A stretch of 64,000 nucleotides of DNA from Rhodanobacteraceae bacterium (GCA_030123585.1 CP126120.1:558001-622000), one strand, 5' to 3'; positions 42,270 to 53,829 are shown, counted from the stretch's first letter. Translations and numbers: made by a program. Notes: generated by a model not told the origin, from the sequence alone.

Positions 42270-43094
42270 TTATCGTGTGCGGCCTGGCTGATAGCCGGTC
42301 GCGATGGTGCCGAAGGGCAGCCGTTCTTCCGGCGCGGCAAAAAACTCCGCAACGATCGGCTCCAGCTTCCATGGGCGGTCGTAGAGCAAGAAGTGCGTGG
42401 CGTCTGGAATGACCGCCAATTCGGCATGCGGGATTGTCGAGTACGCATGAAGCGCATGTTCCAGCCGGATGAAGTCATTGTCGCCCAGCGCGACGAGCAC
42501 CCGGTTCTTCACCGACGCGAGCTGTTCGCGGGTCAATGCGCAAGGAACGACGTCCATCAGTTTCTTCCAGATGATCGGCCAATGATCGGGATCGGGAGCC
42601 ACGCGTTTGTAATGTTCGCGGGCAAATTGATGGGCAATCCCGTCCGGCGTCGATTCAACGGGCGGGCCGAACTTGTCGGGCCTGATCGCGTCCTGTGCCG
42701 TGCCGAAAAGCGAGCCATACGTTGCAACACGATCAACCCGTTCGGGGTTGCGCATCGCGATCAGCATCGCGATGAGCCCGCCATAGCTCCAGCCGAAAAG
42801 GTGCGCCCGCCCGATTTCGAGATGCCGCATCAGCGCGACGACATCGCTGGCGTGCTGCTCGAAGCTCAATGGTCGAGCGATGTCTGCGGTGCGGCCGTGG
42901 CCTTGCAGGTCCACTTGCACGACGCGCCAGCGCTTGGAGAGTTCGGGAAAATCGGTCATGCCGGCAAAAGCGAAGGCAGCCGGGATATAAATCAGCGGCT
43001 CTCCTTCGCCGGTGATCTCGTAGTACATGTCCAGGCCGTTGACCGGCGCGTACCCGGATACCTTGCGTGTGGCAGCAGACCTTGAGCGGCCCAT
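42270..43094 (-). CDS. Alpha/beta hydrolase
   Basis: 274 residues of the alpha/beta hydrolase fold. The nucleophile Ser lies in HLFGWSYGGLIAML. The oxyanion region follows EGEPLIYIPAAFAFAGM. The acid is probably the Asp in VLVALGDNDFIRLEHA and the His is in VIPDATHFLLYDRPW. ATG 43094 (MGRSRSAAT) is used; a TTG 11 codons earlier is possible. Substrate unknown. It converges with the beta-propeller gene (9 bp apart) and carries the motif at 43152-43176 upstream, shared with DUF899. Confidence 0.88.
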   Translation of the reverse strand: MGRSRSAATRKVSGYAPVNGLDMYYEITGEGEPLIYIPAAFAFAGMTDFPELSKRWRVVQVDLQGHGRTADIARPLSFEQHASDVVALMRHLEIGRAHLFGWSYGGLIAMLIAMRNPERVDRVATYGSLFGTAQDAIRPDKFGPPVESTPDGIAHQFAREHYKRVAPDPDHWPIIWKKLMDVVPCALTREQLASVKNRVLVALGDNDFIRLEHALHAYSTIPHAELAVIPDATHFLLYDRPWKLEPIVAEFFAAPEERLPFGTIATGYQPGRTR

Positions 43095-43151
43095 GATGTT
43101 TCTCGCGGAAATCGGCGACGGTCGCAAGTTTCGGCGATGACAGACGCAACC

Positions 43152-43176
43152 TGGGAGCTACAAATGTGGCGCGATT
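43152..43176. promoter_or_regulatory. 25-bp motif, copy 2 (upstream of alpha/beta hydrolase gene)
   Basis: TGGGAGCTACAAATG followed by TGGCGCGATT, 57 bp upstream of the hydrolase ATG and in the same orientation relative to its gene as copy 1 is to DUF899. Only three positions differ. This is too long a match to expect by chance within 3 kb of two adjacent loci. Confidence 0.45.
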
Positions 43177-43206
43177 CCGTGTGCATGCGCCGCGCTCCGC
43201 GGCAAC

Positions 43207-43257
43207 TCACTCCCATTCGAAGGTGGCCGGTGGCTTGCCGTTCACAAGGGACGGATC
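43207..43257 (-). pseudogene. Possible remnant of a guaA-like 3' end
   Basis: On the minus strand a short open stretch reads DPSLVNGKPPATFEWE then stop. The real GuaA here ends [13 protein letters not shown]. The last 33 nucleotides agree at about 27 positions, with differences mostly at codon third positions. Upstream of this the frame soon hits a stop. It lies just downstream of the prenyltransferase gene. It could be a decayed duplicate of the guaA end or a chance match. Confidence 0.3.
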
Positions 43258-43288
43258 TTTTGCTTGCCACTACGAAACGACCAGTCGG

Positions 43289-44176
43289 TCAACGACCGAA
43301 TCGGCGACCCCGGTGCTGGTACGTCCGCACCGCGCGCAGGAAGTCGATGCGCCGGAACGCCGGCCACAGCACGTCGCAGAAATAGAACTCGCTGTACGCC
43401 GCCTGCCAGAGCAGGAAACCCGACAGGCGTTGCTCGCCGCTGGTGCGGATGATGAAGTCGGGATCGGGCACGCCTTCGGTATAGAGGTGGCGCGCGATTT
43501 CCTGCGGACTCAAGGCCGCAGCCACGTCTTCCAGCGAGCGTCCTTCGGCGGCGGCGGCGGTCAGCAGTCCCTTCACCGCGTCGGTGATTTCCTCACGCCC
43601 GCCGTAGGCCAGCGCGATGGTGAGCAGCATGCCGTCGTGTCCGGCGGTGGACAGTTCCAGCGCCTCGCTCGCCGCGACCACGCGCTCGGGCAGGCGGTTG
43701 CGCTGTCCGATGATCTTCACCCGCACGCGTTCGGATTTCAGCCGCGGTTCTTCCAGCAAGCGGGCGCTCTCGCGGACGAACAGGTCCAGCAGGCACTCCA
43801 CTTCGTCTTTCGAGCGCGTGAAGTTCTCGGTGCTGAACACATAAAGCGTGACGTGACCGACGCCGAGGTCGAGGCACCACTGCAGCACTTCGCGCAGCTT
43901 GTTGACGCCGTACTGGTGGCCAAGCGTCGCTTCCAATCCCTTGCTGCGCGCGAAACGGCGGTTGCCGTCGAGGATCAGGCCGATGTGCGCGGGCACCTGC
44001 GCCGCGGAAACCTGGCGCACCAGGCGCCGTTCGTACAACCAGTAAAGCGGGTGCAACAAGGGCCTCAGCAGCCGCCACGCGTAGTGGCGCACGCCTGTGC
44101 CGACGGCACGCAGCCGGTCCGCGGCGGTCGCCCTGCTGTCGTCGACCGCGAGCGGAGGGGAAACACTGGAATCCAT
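43289..44176 (-). CDS. cis-Prenyltransferase (UppS family; short-chain Z-FPP-synthase-like)
   Basis: 295 residues. The catalytic Asp70 lies in HIGLILDGNRRFARSKG. The C-terminal site reads IIRTSGEQRLSGFLLWQAAY, where canonical UppS has RTGGEHRISNFLLWQ. An N-terminal helix LLRPLLHPLYWLYERRLVRQ precedes the domain. Both variants, as I recall them, are those of actinobacterial Z-farnesyl diphosphate synthase (Rv1086 type) rather than undecaprenyl diphosphate synthase. The gene is not beside frr, cdsA or dxr, where uppS is normally found. It condenses isopentenyl diphosphate onto an allylic primer; product chain length is uncertain. ATG 44176 is chosen over upstream in-frame codons. Confidence 0.85.
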   Translation of the reverse strand: MDSSVSPPLAVDDSRATAADRLRAVGTGVRHYAWRLLRPLLHPLYWLYERRLVRQVSAAQVPAHIGLILDGNRRFARSKGLEATLGHQYGVNKLREVLQWCLDLGVGHVTLYVFSTENFTRSKDEVECLLDLFVRESARLLEEPRLKSERVRVKIIGQRNRLPERVVAASEALELSTAGHDGMLLTIALAYGGREEITDAVKGLLTAAAAEGRSLEDVAAALSPQEIARHLYTEGVPDPDFIIRTSGEQRLSGFLLWQAAYSEFYFCDVLWPAFRRIDFLRAVRTYQHRGRRFGR

Positions 44177-44298
44177 GGCGGCCGATTGTAGAGGCGGACC
44201 GGCGGCAGGGAGCGTTCCGGGTGTGTCCGTGGTCACGCATTCGGGAACGCGCGCCAGCCTGGATTCAGGTGCGGTCATTCCGGATGGCCGGGGCGAAA

Positions 44299-45846
<1,548 letters not shown>

Positions 45847-45925
45847 GCGGGAATCGGGAATGGGGAGTCGGGAATCGTCCAAGGCAGGTCGCGGCAATCG
45901 ATTCCCGATTCTCGATTCACCATTT
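45847..45925. repeat. GATTCCC heptad repeat, site 1 (guaB-guaA junction)
   Basis: Several degenerate copies of GGGAATCG run one way and CGATTCCCGATTCTCGATTC the other, so the block can fold on itself (GGGAATCG paired with CGATTCCC). Similar blocks lie at 60027-60071 and 62452-62530, each between co-oriented genes of one operon. The block extends the open frame of guaA upstream without being coding. Confidence 0.65.
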
Positions 45926-47696
<1,771 letters not shown>

Positions 47697-47704
47697 GTAC
47701 CGCG

Positions 47705-48562
47705 TCAGGCGCCGTCCACCGCCTGTGCGGCCTCCAGCGTGTTCTCCATCAGCGTCGCCACGGTCATTGGCCCGACGCCGCCCGGCACCGGCGTGATCCA
47801 CGACGCGCGCCTCGCGGCCGCGTCGAATTCGACGTCACCGACCAAGTGACCATCCTGCATCCGATTGATGCCGACGTCGATCACCACCGCGCCGGGCTTG
47901 ATCCATTCGCCCTTGACGATCCCGGGCTTGCCGACCGCGCTGATGACGATGTCGCCCTGCCGCACGTATTGGCCCAGATCCTGGGTGAACTTGTGGCAGC
48001 AGGTCGTGGTGCAGCCCGCGATCAGCAACTCCAGCGCCAGCGGCCGACCGACATGGTTGGACACGCCCACCACCACCGCGTGCTGGCCGCGCACCGGGCG
48101 GTCGGTGTGGCCAAGCAGCGTCATCACGCCCTTGGGCGTGCACGGCCGCAAGCCGAAGCGACGCAGCGCGAGATTGCCAAGGTTGATGGCGCTGAATCCG
48201 TCCACGTCCTTGCGCGGATCGATCCGGTCGATCAGCGCGGCGGCGTTGATGTGCGCGGGCAGCGGCAACTGCACCAGGATGCCGTGTACCGCCGGATCGG
48301 CGTTCAGCCGGTCGACCAGCGCGAACAACTCGGCTTCGCCGGTGGTGGCCGGAAGATCGAAGTCGAACGAACGAAACCCCGCCTGATGGCAGGCCTTGCG
48401 CTTGTTGCGCACATACACCGCCGAGGCCGGATCGGCGCCGACCAGCACCACCGCAAGCCCCGGAGCTGGCCGGCCCGTGTCGAGCCGAGCGCGGACACCG
48501 GCCGCGACCTGCTCCAGCACGCGGGCGGAAACCTTGCGGCCATCTAGGATGCGTGCAGTCAT
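47705..48562 (-). CDS. folD: Bifunctional methylenetetrahydrofolate dehydrogenase/cyclohydrolase
   Basis: 285 residues (E. coli 288). The catalytic Tyr and Lys are in [17 protein letters not shown]. The signature [20 protein letters not shown] and the NADP site [18 protein letters not shown] follow, and the C-terminal [19 protein letters not shown] is typical. It interconverts methylene- and formyl-tetrahydrofolate, supplying purine synthesis. It converges with yggU. Confidence 0.97.
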   Translation of the reverse strand: MTARILDGRKVSARVLEQVAAGVRARLDTGRPAPGLAVVLVGADPASAVYVRNKRKACHQAGFRSFDFDLPATTGEAELFALVDRLNADPAVHGILVQLPLPAHINAAALIDRIDPRKDVDGFSAINLGNLALRRFGLRPCTPKGVMTLLGHTDRPVRGQHAVVVGVSNHVGRPLALELLIAGCTTTCCHKFTQDLGQYVRQGDIVISAVGKPGIVKGEWIKPGAVVIDVGINRMQDGHLVGDVEFDAAARRASWITPVPGGVGPMTVATLMENTLEAAQAVDGA

Positions 48563-48752
48563 GGTTGCCGAGCCGGGGAAAATCGCATTATCGCGGCACG
48601 TGCACGGCCAGACAATGCAGCGGATTCATCGCCCGCCTCCCCTATCGCGACCGCCCGGCAAGTGGCCGCGATGGGGTTTTCGTCACAAACGCTGCACGGC
48701 TGCTCTGCGATCTTGCAGCGCGTCACGCAGTGTCTGATCCAGGAAAAGAGCG

Positions 48753-49043
48753 ATGATAGAAACCCATGAATTGCAGGCAGCCGTATTCCGCCGTTTGCTG
48801 AAACACCTCAACCAGGACCGGCCGGATGTGCAGAACATCGACCTGATGATCCACGCCGGGTTCTGCCGCAACTGCCTGGCCGACTGGTATCGCGAAGCCG
48901 CCGACGAGCGCCTGTTGGACCTGTCGAAGGACGAAGCCCGCGAAGCGATCTACGGCATGCCGTTCGAGGAATGGAAGGCGCAGTACCAGAAGGAAGCCAC
49001 GCCCGAACAACTGGCGGCTTTCGAAGCGGCGCGGCGCAAGTAG
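48753..49043 (+). CDS. DUF1244 family protein
   Basis: 96 residues, soluble and helical. The conserved segment NIDLMIHAGFCRNCLADWYR with its two Cys and His, plus IYGMPFEEWKAQYQKEAT, identifies DUF1244. Members are common in Proteobacteria; the Cys/His set could bind a metal. Function unknown. It is divergent from folD across 190 bp and converges with moeB 18 bp on. Confidence 0.9.
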   Translation: MIETHELQAAVFRRLLKHLNQDRPDVQNIDLMIHAGFCRNCLADWYREAADERLLDLSKDEAREAIYGMPFEEWKAQYQKEATPEQLAAFEAARRK

Positions 49044-49061
49044 AGCGTCTTCGCGAGGCGT

Positions 49062-50189
49062 TCAAGCGCCGGAGCAAAACGCCGCGTAATCGATGTAGCC
49101 CGGGAACGGTTTTCCCGCCGCGCACACCGGGCACTCGGGATCGGGTGCCAAGCGCGTTTCGTGGAAGCGCATCGCGAGCGCATCGAACATCAGCACGCGG
49201 CCGACCAGCGACTCGCCGATGCCGAGCAGCAGCTTGATCGCTTCGGTGGCCTGCAGCATGCCGATCACGCCGGGCAATACGCCCAGCACGCCGGCGTCCG
49301 AACAGTTCGGCGCATCTGCTGCGGCCGGTGGTTGCGGGAACAGGCAGCGGTAGCACGGCGCCCTGCCGCGCTGGCGGCCCGCGTCGAACACGCTGACCTG
49401 TCCCTGGAAGCGCTGCACGGCGCCGTACACCAGTGGAATGCCCAGTTTCACGCAGGCATCGTTGAGCAGGTAGCGCACCGGGAAGTTGTCGGCACCGTCC
49501 AGCACCACGTCGGCGCCGTCCAGCAGCATCTCGACGTTGGCCGAGGTCACGCGTTCCGGCAGTCCCGCGATCTTCACGCGCGGGTTCAGGGCCTGCAGTG
49601 TGTGCGCGGCGGAATCGAGTTTGGACACACCGATGCGATCGTCGCTGTGCAGGATCTGGCGTTGCAGGTTGCTGCGCTCGACCACGTCGTCGTCCGCGAT
49701 CACCAGCGTGCCGACGCCGGCCGCGGCAAGGTAGAACGCCGCCGGCGAACCCAGTCCGCCTGCGCCGAGGATCACCACCCGCGAATCTTCGAGCTTGCGC
49801 TGGCCCGCCTCGCCCACTTCCGGCAGGCGCAGGTGGCGAGAATAACGGTCGTAGAAATCCTCGTCGCCGCCGGGTTTGCCGACGGGCAGGCCCTCGTCGA
49901 TCCAGCGCGCGGTGCCGCCTGCCACCGAGGCAAGATTCGAGTACCCGAGTTGCTGCAGGGCATGCGCAGCGCGCAGCGAACGTTGCCCGTGCGCGCAGAT
50001 GGCGAGGATTTCGCAGCACTTGTCCGGCGCGACAGCGCCTGCACGCTGCAGAACTTCGCCAAGGGGTAATGCAATGGCGCCCTCGGCCATGCCCGCCGCC
50101 TGTTCGTACGCTTCGCGCACATCCAGCAGCAGCGCGCCGGCGCGCTGGCGTTGCAGCGCTTCCTGCGGCGAGATTTCGCGGATGCCCAT
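49062..50189 (-). CDS. moeB: MoeB/ThiF-type adenylyltransferase with N-terminal rhodanese
   Basis: 375 residues. An N-terminal rhodanese domain (about 1-100) has the active loop CAHGQR with Cys65. The C-terminal E1-like domain has VVILGAGGLGSPAAFYLAAA for ATP, and zinc ligands CYRC and CPVC. It should adenylate the MoaD C-terminus and perhaps deliver sulfur with the rhodanese, combining activation and thiolation for molybdopterin. In MOCS3/MoeZ the rhodanese is C-terminal, so the order is reversed. ATG 50189 is used; GTG 50195 is possible. A 264-bp gap separates it from moeA. Confidence 0.88.
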   Translation of the reverse strand: MGIREISPQEALQRQRAGALLLDVREAYEQAAGMAEGAIALPLGEVLQRAGAVAPDKCCEILAICAHGQRSLRAAHALQQLGYSNLASVAGGTARWIDEGLPVGKPGGDEDFYDRYSRHLRLPEVGEAGQRKLEDSRVVILGAGGLGSPAAFYLAAAGVGTLVIADDDVVERSNLQRQILHSDDRIGVSKLDSAAHTLQALNPRVKIAGLPERVTSANVEMLLDGADVVLDGADNFPVRYLLNDACVKLGIPLVYGAVQRFQGQVSVFDAGRQRGRAPCYRCLFPQPPAAADAPNCSDAGVLGVLPGVIGMLQATEAIKLLLGIGESLVGRVLMFDALAMRFHETRLAPDPECPVCAAGKPFPGYIDYAAFCSGA

Positions 50190-50235
50190 GCGCACATTAT
50201 CCCGCAGAAGCGTTGAAATCGCAGAAGCATTCGAC

Positions 50236-50379
50236 GCGGATCAAGGCGGATGAACGCGGATAGAGCATTCACCACGGATTTGCACGGACGCACACGGATA
50301 CAGCATCGGTGGATTGGCCACCGCTCCGGGTGCGGGGCGACAGGTCAATCAGGACTTTGCTTGATCCGCTTTGATCCGC
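50236..50379. repeat. Inverted ATCCGC repeats in the moeA-moeB gap
   Basis: GCGGATCAAGGCGGAT (50236-50251) and ATCCGCTTTGATCCGC (50364-50379) are inverted copies with one mismatch, 112 bp apart. Between and after them lie further short copies such as CACGGATTTG, CACACGGAT and ATCCGTGG. The block fills the otherwise gene-free 264 bp between moeA and moeB. It resembles the GATCCGCGTTGATCC-type intergenic repeats of this group of bacteria. Confidence 0.6.
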
Positions 50380-50453
50380 GTCCGATGCCTTTCTGCCCTG
50401 AACCGCGCAGTTCGCTCGATCCGTGGATACCCATGCCCATCCGTGGTTGCGCT

Positions 50454-51674
50454 CTACGGCCACAAAGTGATCACGTCGCCTGCGGCGAACTCGCGTGCAT
50501 CCTCGGGCAGCAAGGCCAGCGCGTCGGTTTCGGCCAGGCCACGCAACATGCCCGAGCCCTGCTTGGCGTGCAGGGTGGCCCACTGCACGCCGTCGGCGTC
50601 GGTGTGCAGGCTGCAGCGTGCCAGTTCTGTGCGGGCGTGATGCTTGTGCAGCGGCGCGACGAGCCGCGCCCTGCCCGGCTTCGGCACCACGCTGACGCCG
50701 AGCATCGCACGCAGGACGAATTGCACGAATACCCGGAAGGTCACCGCCGACGCGACCGGATTTCCCGGCAACCCGAAATACAGGCACGCGCCGATCCGCC
50801 CGAACAGCGTGGGCATGCCGGGTTTCAGGCGCACCTTGTGGAAGAGGATTTCACCGACCGATTGCAACACGCCCGGCAGGTGGTCGGCTTCGCCGGCGGA
50901 CACGCCGCCGCTGGTGACGACGAGATCGGCGTCGGACGCGGCATCGAGCAAGGCGTCACGCAAGGCATCGGGTTCGTCGCGGACGCAGCGCTGCACGGCA
51001 ACCTCCGCGCCGGATTCACGCGCGAGCGCCGCCAGCATCACCGCATTGGATTCGTGGATCTGGCCGAAGCCCAGCGGTTGCCCCGCCGGAACCAGTTCGT
51101 TGCCGGTCGCGATCACCGCGATGCGCGGCTTGCGCCGCGCTTCGGCTTGCGCCATGCCCAGCGCCGCCAGCACCGCGAGCTGCGCCGCGTGGAGCGGCGT
51201 ACCCGCGGCGAAGGCGGGATCGCCCTCGGCGTAATCCTCGCCCGCGGCACGCACGTTGGCGCCCGCCTTTTCACCGGCCTTCACGACCATGCGCGCGCCA
51301 TCGACCACGACGTTTTCCTTGATCACCACGGTATCGGCGCCGGGCGGCATCGGCGCGCCAGTGGTGATGCGCGCGCATTGGCCGGTGCCGACTTCCGGCG
51401 CTGACGTCGCGCCCGCGAACACGTCACCGACGAGATCGAAAGCGCGTTCGCCTTCCGCCGGCAGGTCGCCCCCGTGCAGCGCGAAGCCATCCATCGCCGC
51501 GTTGGTGAAAGGCGGCAGCGCGTGCGGAGCGCGCACATCCTCGCCGAGCACCCGCCCGCCTGCGTCGGCGAGCGGCACGGTTTCGACGGGCAAGCGGTGC
51601 TGCGCCGCGCACGCGGCCACGATTTCCAGCGCCCGTTCGAGGCCGATGCGGCTCGGGTAGTCAGCGTGCGGCAT
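50454..51674 (-). CDS. moeA: Molybdopterin molybdenumtransferase
   Basis: 406 residues (E. coli 411). The domains run in the MoeA order: domain 3 start LPPFTNAAMDGFALHGGDLP, the ARITTGAPMPPGADTVV segment, the MPT-binding VTSGGVSAGEADHLPGVLQ, and LYFGLPGNPVASAVTFRVFV. It inserts molybdate into adenylylated molybdopterin. ATG 51674 is chosen because the 81 codons upstream are shadow of mobA. Its start lies inside the end of mobA (14-bp overlap). Confidence 0.95.
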   Translation of the reverse strand: MPHADYPSRIGLERALEIVAACAAQHRLPVETVPLADAGGRVLGEDVRAPHALPPFTNAAMDGFALHGGDLPAEGERAFDLVGDVFAGATSAPEVGTGQCARITTGAPMPPGADTVVIKENVVVDGARMVVKAGEKAGANVRAAGEDYAEGDPAFAAGTPLHAAQLAVLAALGMAQAEARRKPRIAVIATGNELVPAGQPLGFGQIHESNAVMLAALARESGAEVAVQRCVRDEPDALRDALLDAASDADLVVTSGGVSAGEADHLPGVLQSVGEILFHKVRLKPGMPTLFGRIGACLYFGLPGNPVASAVTFRVFVQFVLRAMLGVSVVPKPGRARLVAPLHKHHARTELARCSLHTDADGVQWATLHAKQGSGMLRGLAETDALALLPEDAREFAAGDVITLWP

Positions 51675-52293
51675 GCGTGCGCTCGTATTCGTCGATATCG
51701 GCAGGGGTGTTGAGATTGTGGAACGCATCGCGGGGCGTGTCGAAGTCGACCCCGGTTGCCTCCAGCGCGGCATGCCAGCGCCACGGCGAGCCGTGTTCGT
51801 GCAATGCGGCATATGCGGACGTACGCCACTCCGCGGGATCGTCATCGACGCGGTACATCGCGAACAAGGGCTGCGCCTGGCCGGCGCGGCGCGCGAACGC
51901 GCAACACGCGGTCGCATCCGAGGCCAGGGCCGCGTGCAGGCGCAGCGCGAGATCGCGCGGTAGATCAGGGCAATCGACCGGGACCGTCAGCAGCCAGCGC
52001 GGCAGCGCCTGCCGGTTGGCGACGAGGAATCCGAACGCGGCGACAAGTCCGGCCAATGGGCCGGCATGGCCTTCCGTCTCGTCGTGAATGGCCGGCGCGT
52101 AATGCGCGTAAGCATCCAGGCTGCGATTGGCGACGATCAAGACGCGATCGCATTGCGGGTGCAGCCGCCCGACGACGCGTTCGACCAGCGGTCGTCCGCA
52201 CAGCGGCAGCAAGCCCTTGTCGGCGCCGCCGACGCGCGTACCCGCGCCGCCGGCGAGCACCGCTCCCAGAACGTCCTCAACGCCCGCGGACAT
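51661..52293 (-). CDS. mobA: Molybdenum cofactor guanylyltransferase
   Basis: 210 residues. The nucleotide loop LAGGAGTRVGGADKGLLPL is the MobA signature. The VPVDCPDLP segment holds the Mg2+ Asp, and the C-terminal HNLNTPADIDEYE is typical. It attaches GMP to Mo-molybdopterin to form the bis-MGD cofactor of DMSO-reductase-family enzymes. It overlaps the end of der by 17 bp and the start of moeA by 14 bp, so all three are coupled. Confidence 0.94.
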   Translation of the reverse strand: MSAGVEDVLGAVLAGGAGTRVGGADKGLLPLCGRPLVERVVGRLHPQCDRVLIVANRSLDAYAHYAPAIHDETEGHAGPLAGLVAAFGFLVANRQALPRWLLTVPVDCPDLPRDLALRLHAALASDATACCAFARRAGQAQPLFAMYRVDDDPAEWRTSAYAALHEHGSPWRWHAALEATGVDFDTPRDAFHNLNTPADIDEYERTHAAR

Positions 52294-53674
52294 GCCGGAT
52301 CATCCGCCGCCGCTTGCGCTGCTGGCTTTCGGTGAGCACGTTGCGCTTGCCGGCATAGGGGTTCTCGCCTTCGCGGAATTCGATGCGGATCGGCGTGCCT
52401 TCCAGCTTGTAGCGCTTGCGGAAGAAATTTTCGAGATAGCGCCGGTAGCTGTCGGCGATGTGCCTGGTGCGGGTGCCGTGGATCACGATGGTCGGAGGAC
52501 GCTCGCCGCCCGGGTGCGCGAAACGCAGCTTGGGTGAATGCCCGCGCACCAACGGCGGCTGGTGCGCCGCCACCGCCTTTTCCAGCGAACGCGTGAGGTC
52601 GGAGGTGCCGAGCTGGCGCGTTGCCGCGGCGCCGGCGCGGTCGATCGCGCGCATCAGTTCGCGCAGGCCGGATCCGTGCTTCGCCGACAGGAACACGATC
52701 CTTGCCCACGCCACGAAATCGAGCTTGCGCTCGAGCCCGGCCTTGCAGCGTTCGCGGTCGTATTGTTCGAGGCCGTCCCATTTGTTGGCGACGATCACCA
52801 GCGCGCGTCCGGCTTCCAGCACCTGCCCGATCAGCGCCAGGTCCTGGTCGGTCACGCCCTCGCCCGCGTCCAGCATCACCACCGCGACGTCGGCTGCGGC
52901 TATCGATTGAAGCGTCTTGATGACGCTGAATTTCTCCAGCGCCTCTTCGACGCGGCCGCGGCGGCGCACGCCCGCGGTGTCGATCAGGGTGTAGCGCTTG
53001 CCGTCGCGTTCCAGCGGTACGTGGATCGAATCGCGGGTGGTGCCGGCGATGTCGGAGACGACCACGCGTTCCTCGCCCAGCAGGCGATTGACCAGTGTGG
53101 ACTTGCCGACGTTGGGCCGGCCGACGATGGCGACGCGCGTACCGGCGGTTTCATCTTCGTGCGCGGCTTCCGCATCGGTGTCGGGAGGCAGCAACGGTTG
53201 TGCGGCGGCGAGCAACGCGTCGATGCCCCGCGCATGCGCGGCGGCGATCGCGAACGTCGCGGCGACGCCCAGCGCGGAAAATTCCGCGAGCGCGGCCTGC
53301 GCGCCCATGCCATCGGTCTTGTTGACTGCCAGCAGCACCGGCTTGCCCGCGCGGCGCAGGCGGTCGAGGATCGCGCGGTCCTGCGGCAACAAACCTTCGC
53401 GCGCATCCACCAGCAGCACACACGCGCTGGCTTCATCGATCGCGCGCTGCACTTGTTTCTCGGTGAGCGCGTCGATGTCGATACGTTCGCCGGACAGGCC
53501 GCCGGTATCGACCAGCACGAACGGCCGCGCGCCGAGCCGGCACACGCCGTAATGACGATCGCGGGTGACGCCCGGCAGATCCGCGACCAGCGCGTCGCGC
53601 GTTTTCGTCAGCGCGTTGAAGAGCGTGGATTTGCCGACGTTGGGGCGACCGACGAGGGCGACGACCGGCAACAT
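52277..53674 (-). CDS. der: Ribosome-assembly GTPase Der (EngA)
   Basis: 465 residues with two tandem GTPase domains. The P loops are VGRPNVGKSTLFNAL near residue 8 and VGRPNVGKSTLVNRL near 185; the switch II motifs are DTGGLSG and DTAGVRRRG; NKTDG and NKWDG give the G4 motifs. A C-terminal KH-like domain follows (RIEFREGENPYAGKRNVLTE). It is essential for 50S assembly. It follows bamB as in E. coli, but a 141-bp repeat lies between them. Confidence 0.97.
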   Translation of the reverse strand: MLPVVALVGRPNVGKSTLFNALTKTRDALVADLPGVTRDRHYGVCRLGARPFVLVDTGGLSGERIDIDALTEKQVQRAIDEASACVLLVDAREGLLPQDRAILDRLRRAGKPVLLAVNKTDGMGAQAALAEFSALGVAATFAIAAAHARGIDALLAAAQPLLPPDTDAEAAHEDETAGTRVAIVGRPNVGKSTLVNRLLGEERVVVSDIAGTTRDSIHVPLERDGKRYTLIDTAGVRRRGRVEEALEKFSVIKTLQSIAAADVAVVMLDAGEGVTDQDLALIGQVLEAGRALVIVANKWDGLEQYDRERCKAGLERKLDFVAWARIVFLSAKHGSGLRELMRAIDRAGAAATRQLGTSDLTRSLEKAVAAHQPPLVRGHSPKLRFAHPGGERPPTIVIHGTRTRHIADSYRRYLENFFRKRYKLEGTPIRIEFREGENPYAGKRNVLTESQQRKRRRMIRHVRGR

Positions 53675-53688
53675 GACCAGATATCCCG

Positions 53689-53829
53689 TTCGAAGCGGCT
53701 GTTGTGGAAAGTCAGGCCATGGAGTTTTTGGCCATGGACGGCGGCTGTCATGGCCGTTCTGGACTTCACGAGCCTGGAACGGCGTATCTCGCCATGAGCT
53801 TCCTCGAAGCAGCGATCAGGGATGATCGC
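53689..53829. repeat. Hairpin-ended dispersed repeat, copy C (bamB-der junction)
   Basis: 141 bp starting TTCGAAGCGGCTGTTGTG, like copy A at 6063, and ending in the perfect stem GCGATCA-GGGA-TGATCGC (53812-53829). It also contains a second dyad GGCCATG-N12-CATGGCC (53730-53755). Its terminal hairpin overlaps the bamB stop codon (53816-53818) and last codons. It therefore occupies the entire bamB-der spacer in the transcript. Confidence 0.75.

Noticed and set aside
45847..45897. N-terminal extension of GuaA by 17 residues
   Set aside because: The extension is translated from GATTCCC repeat sequence, and the family N-terminus begins at the ATG at 45846.
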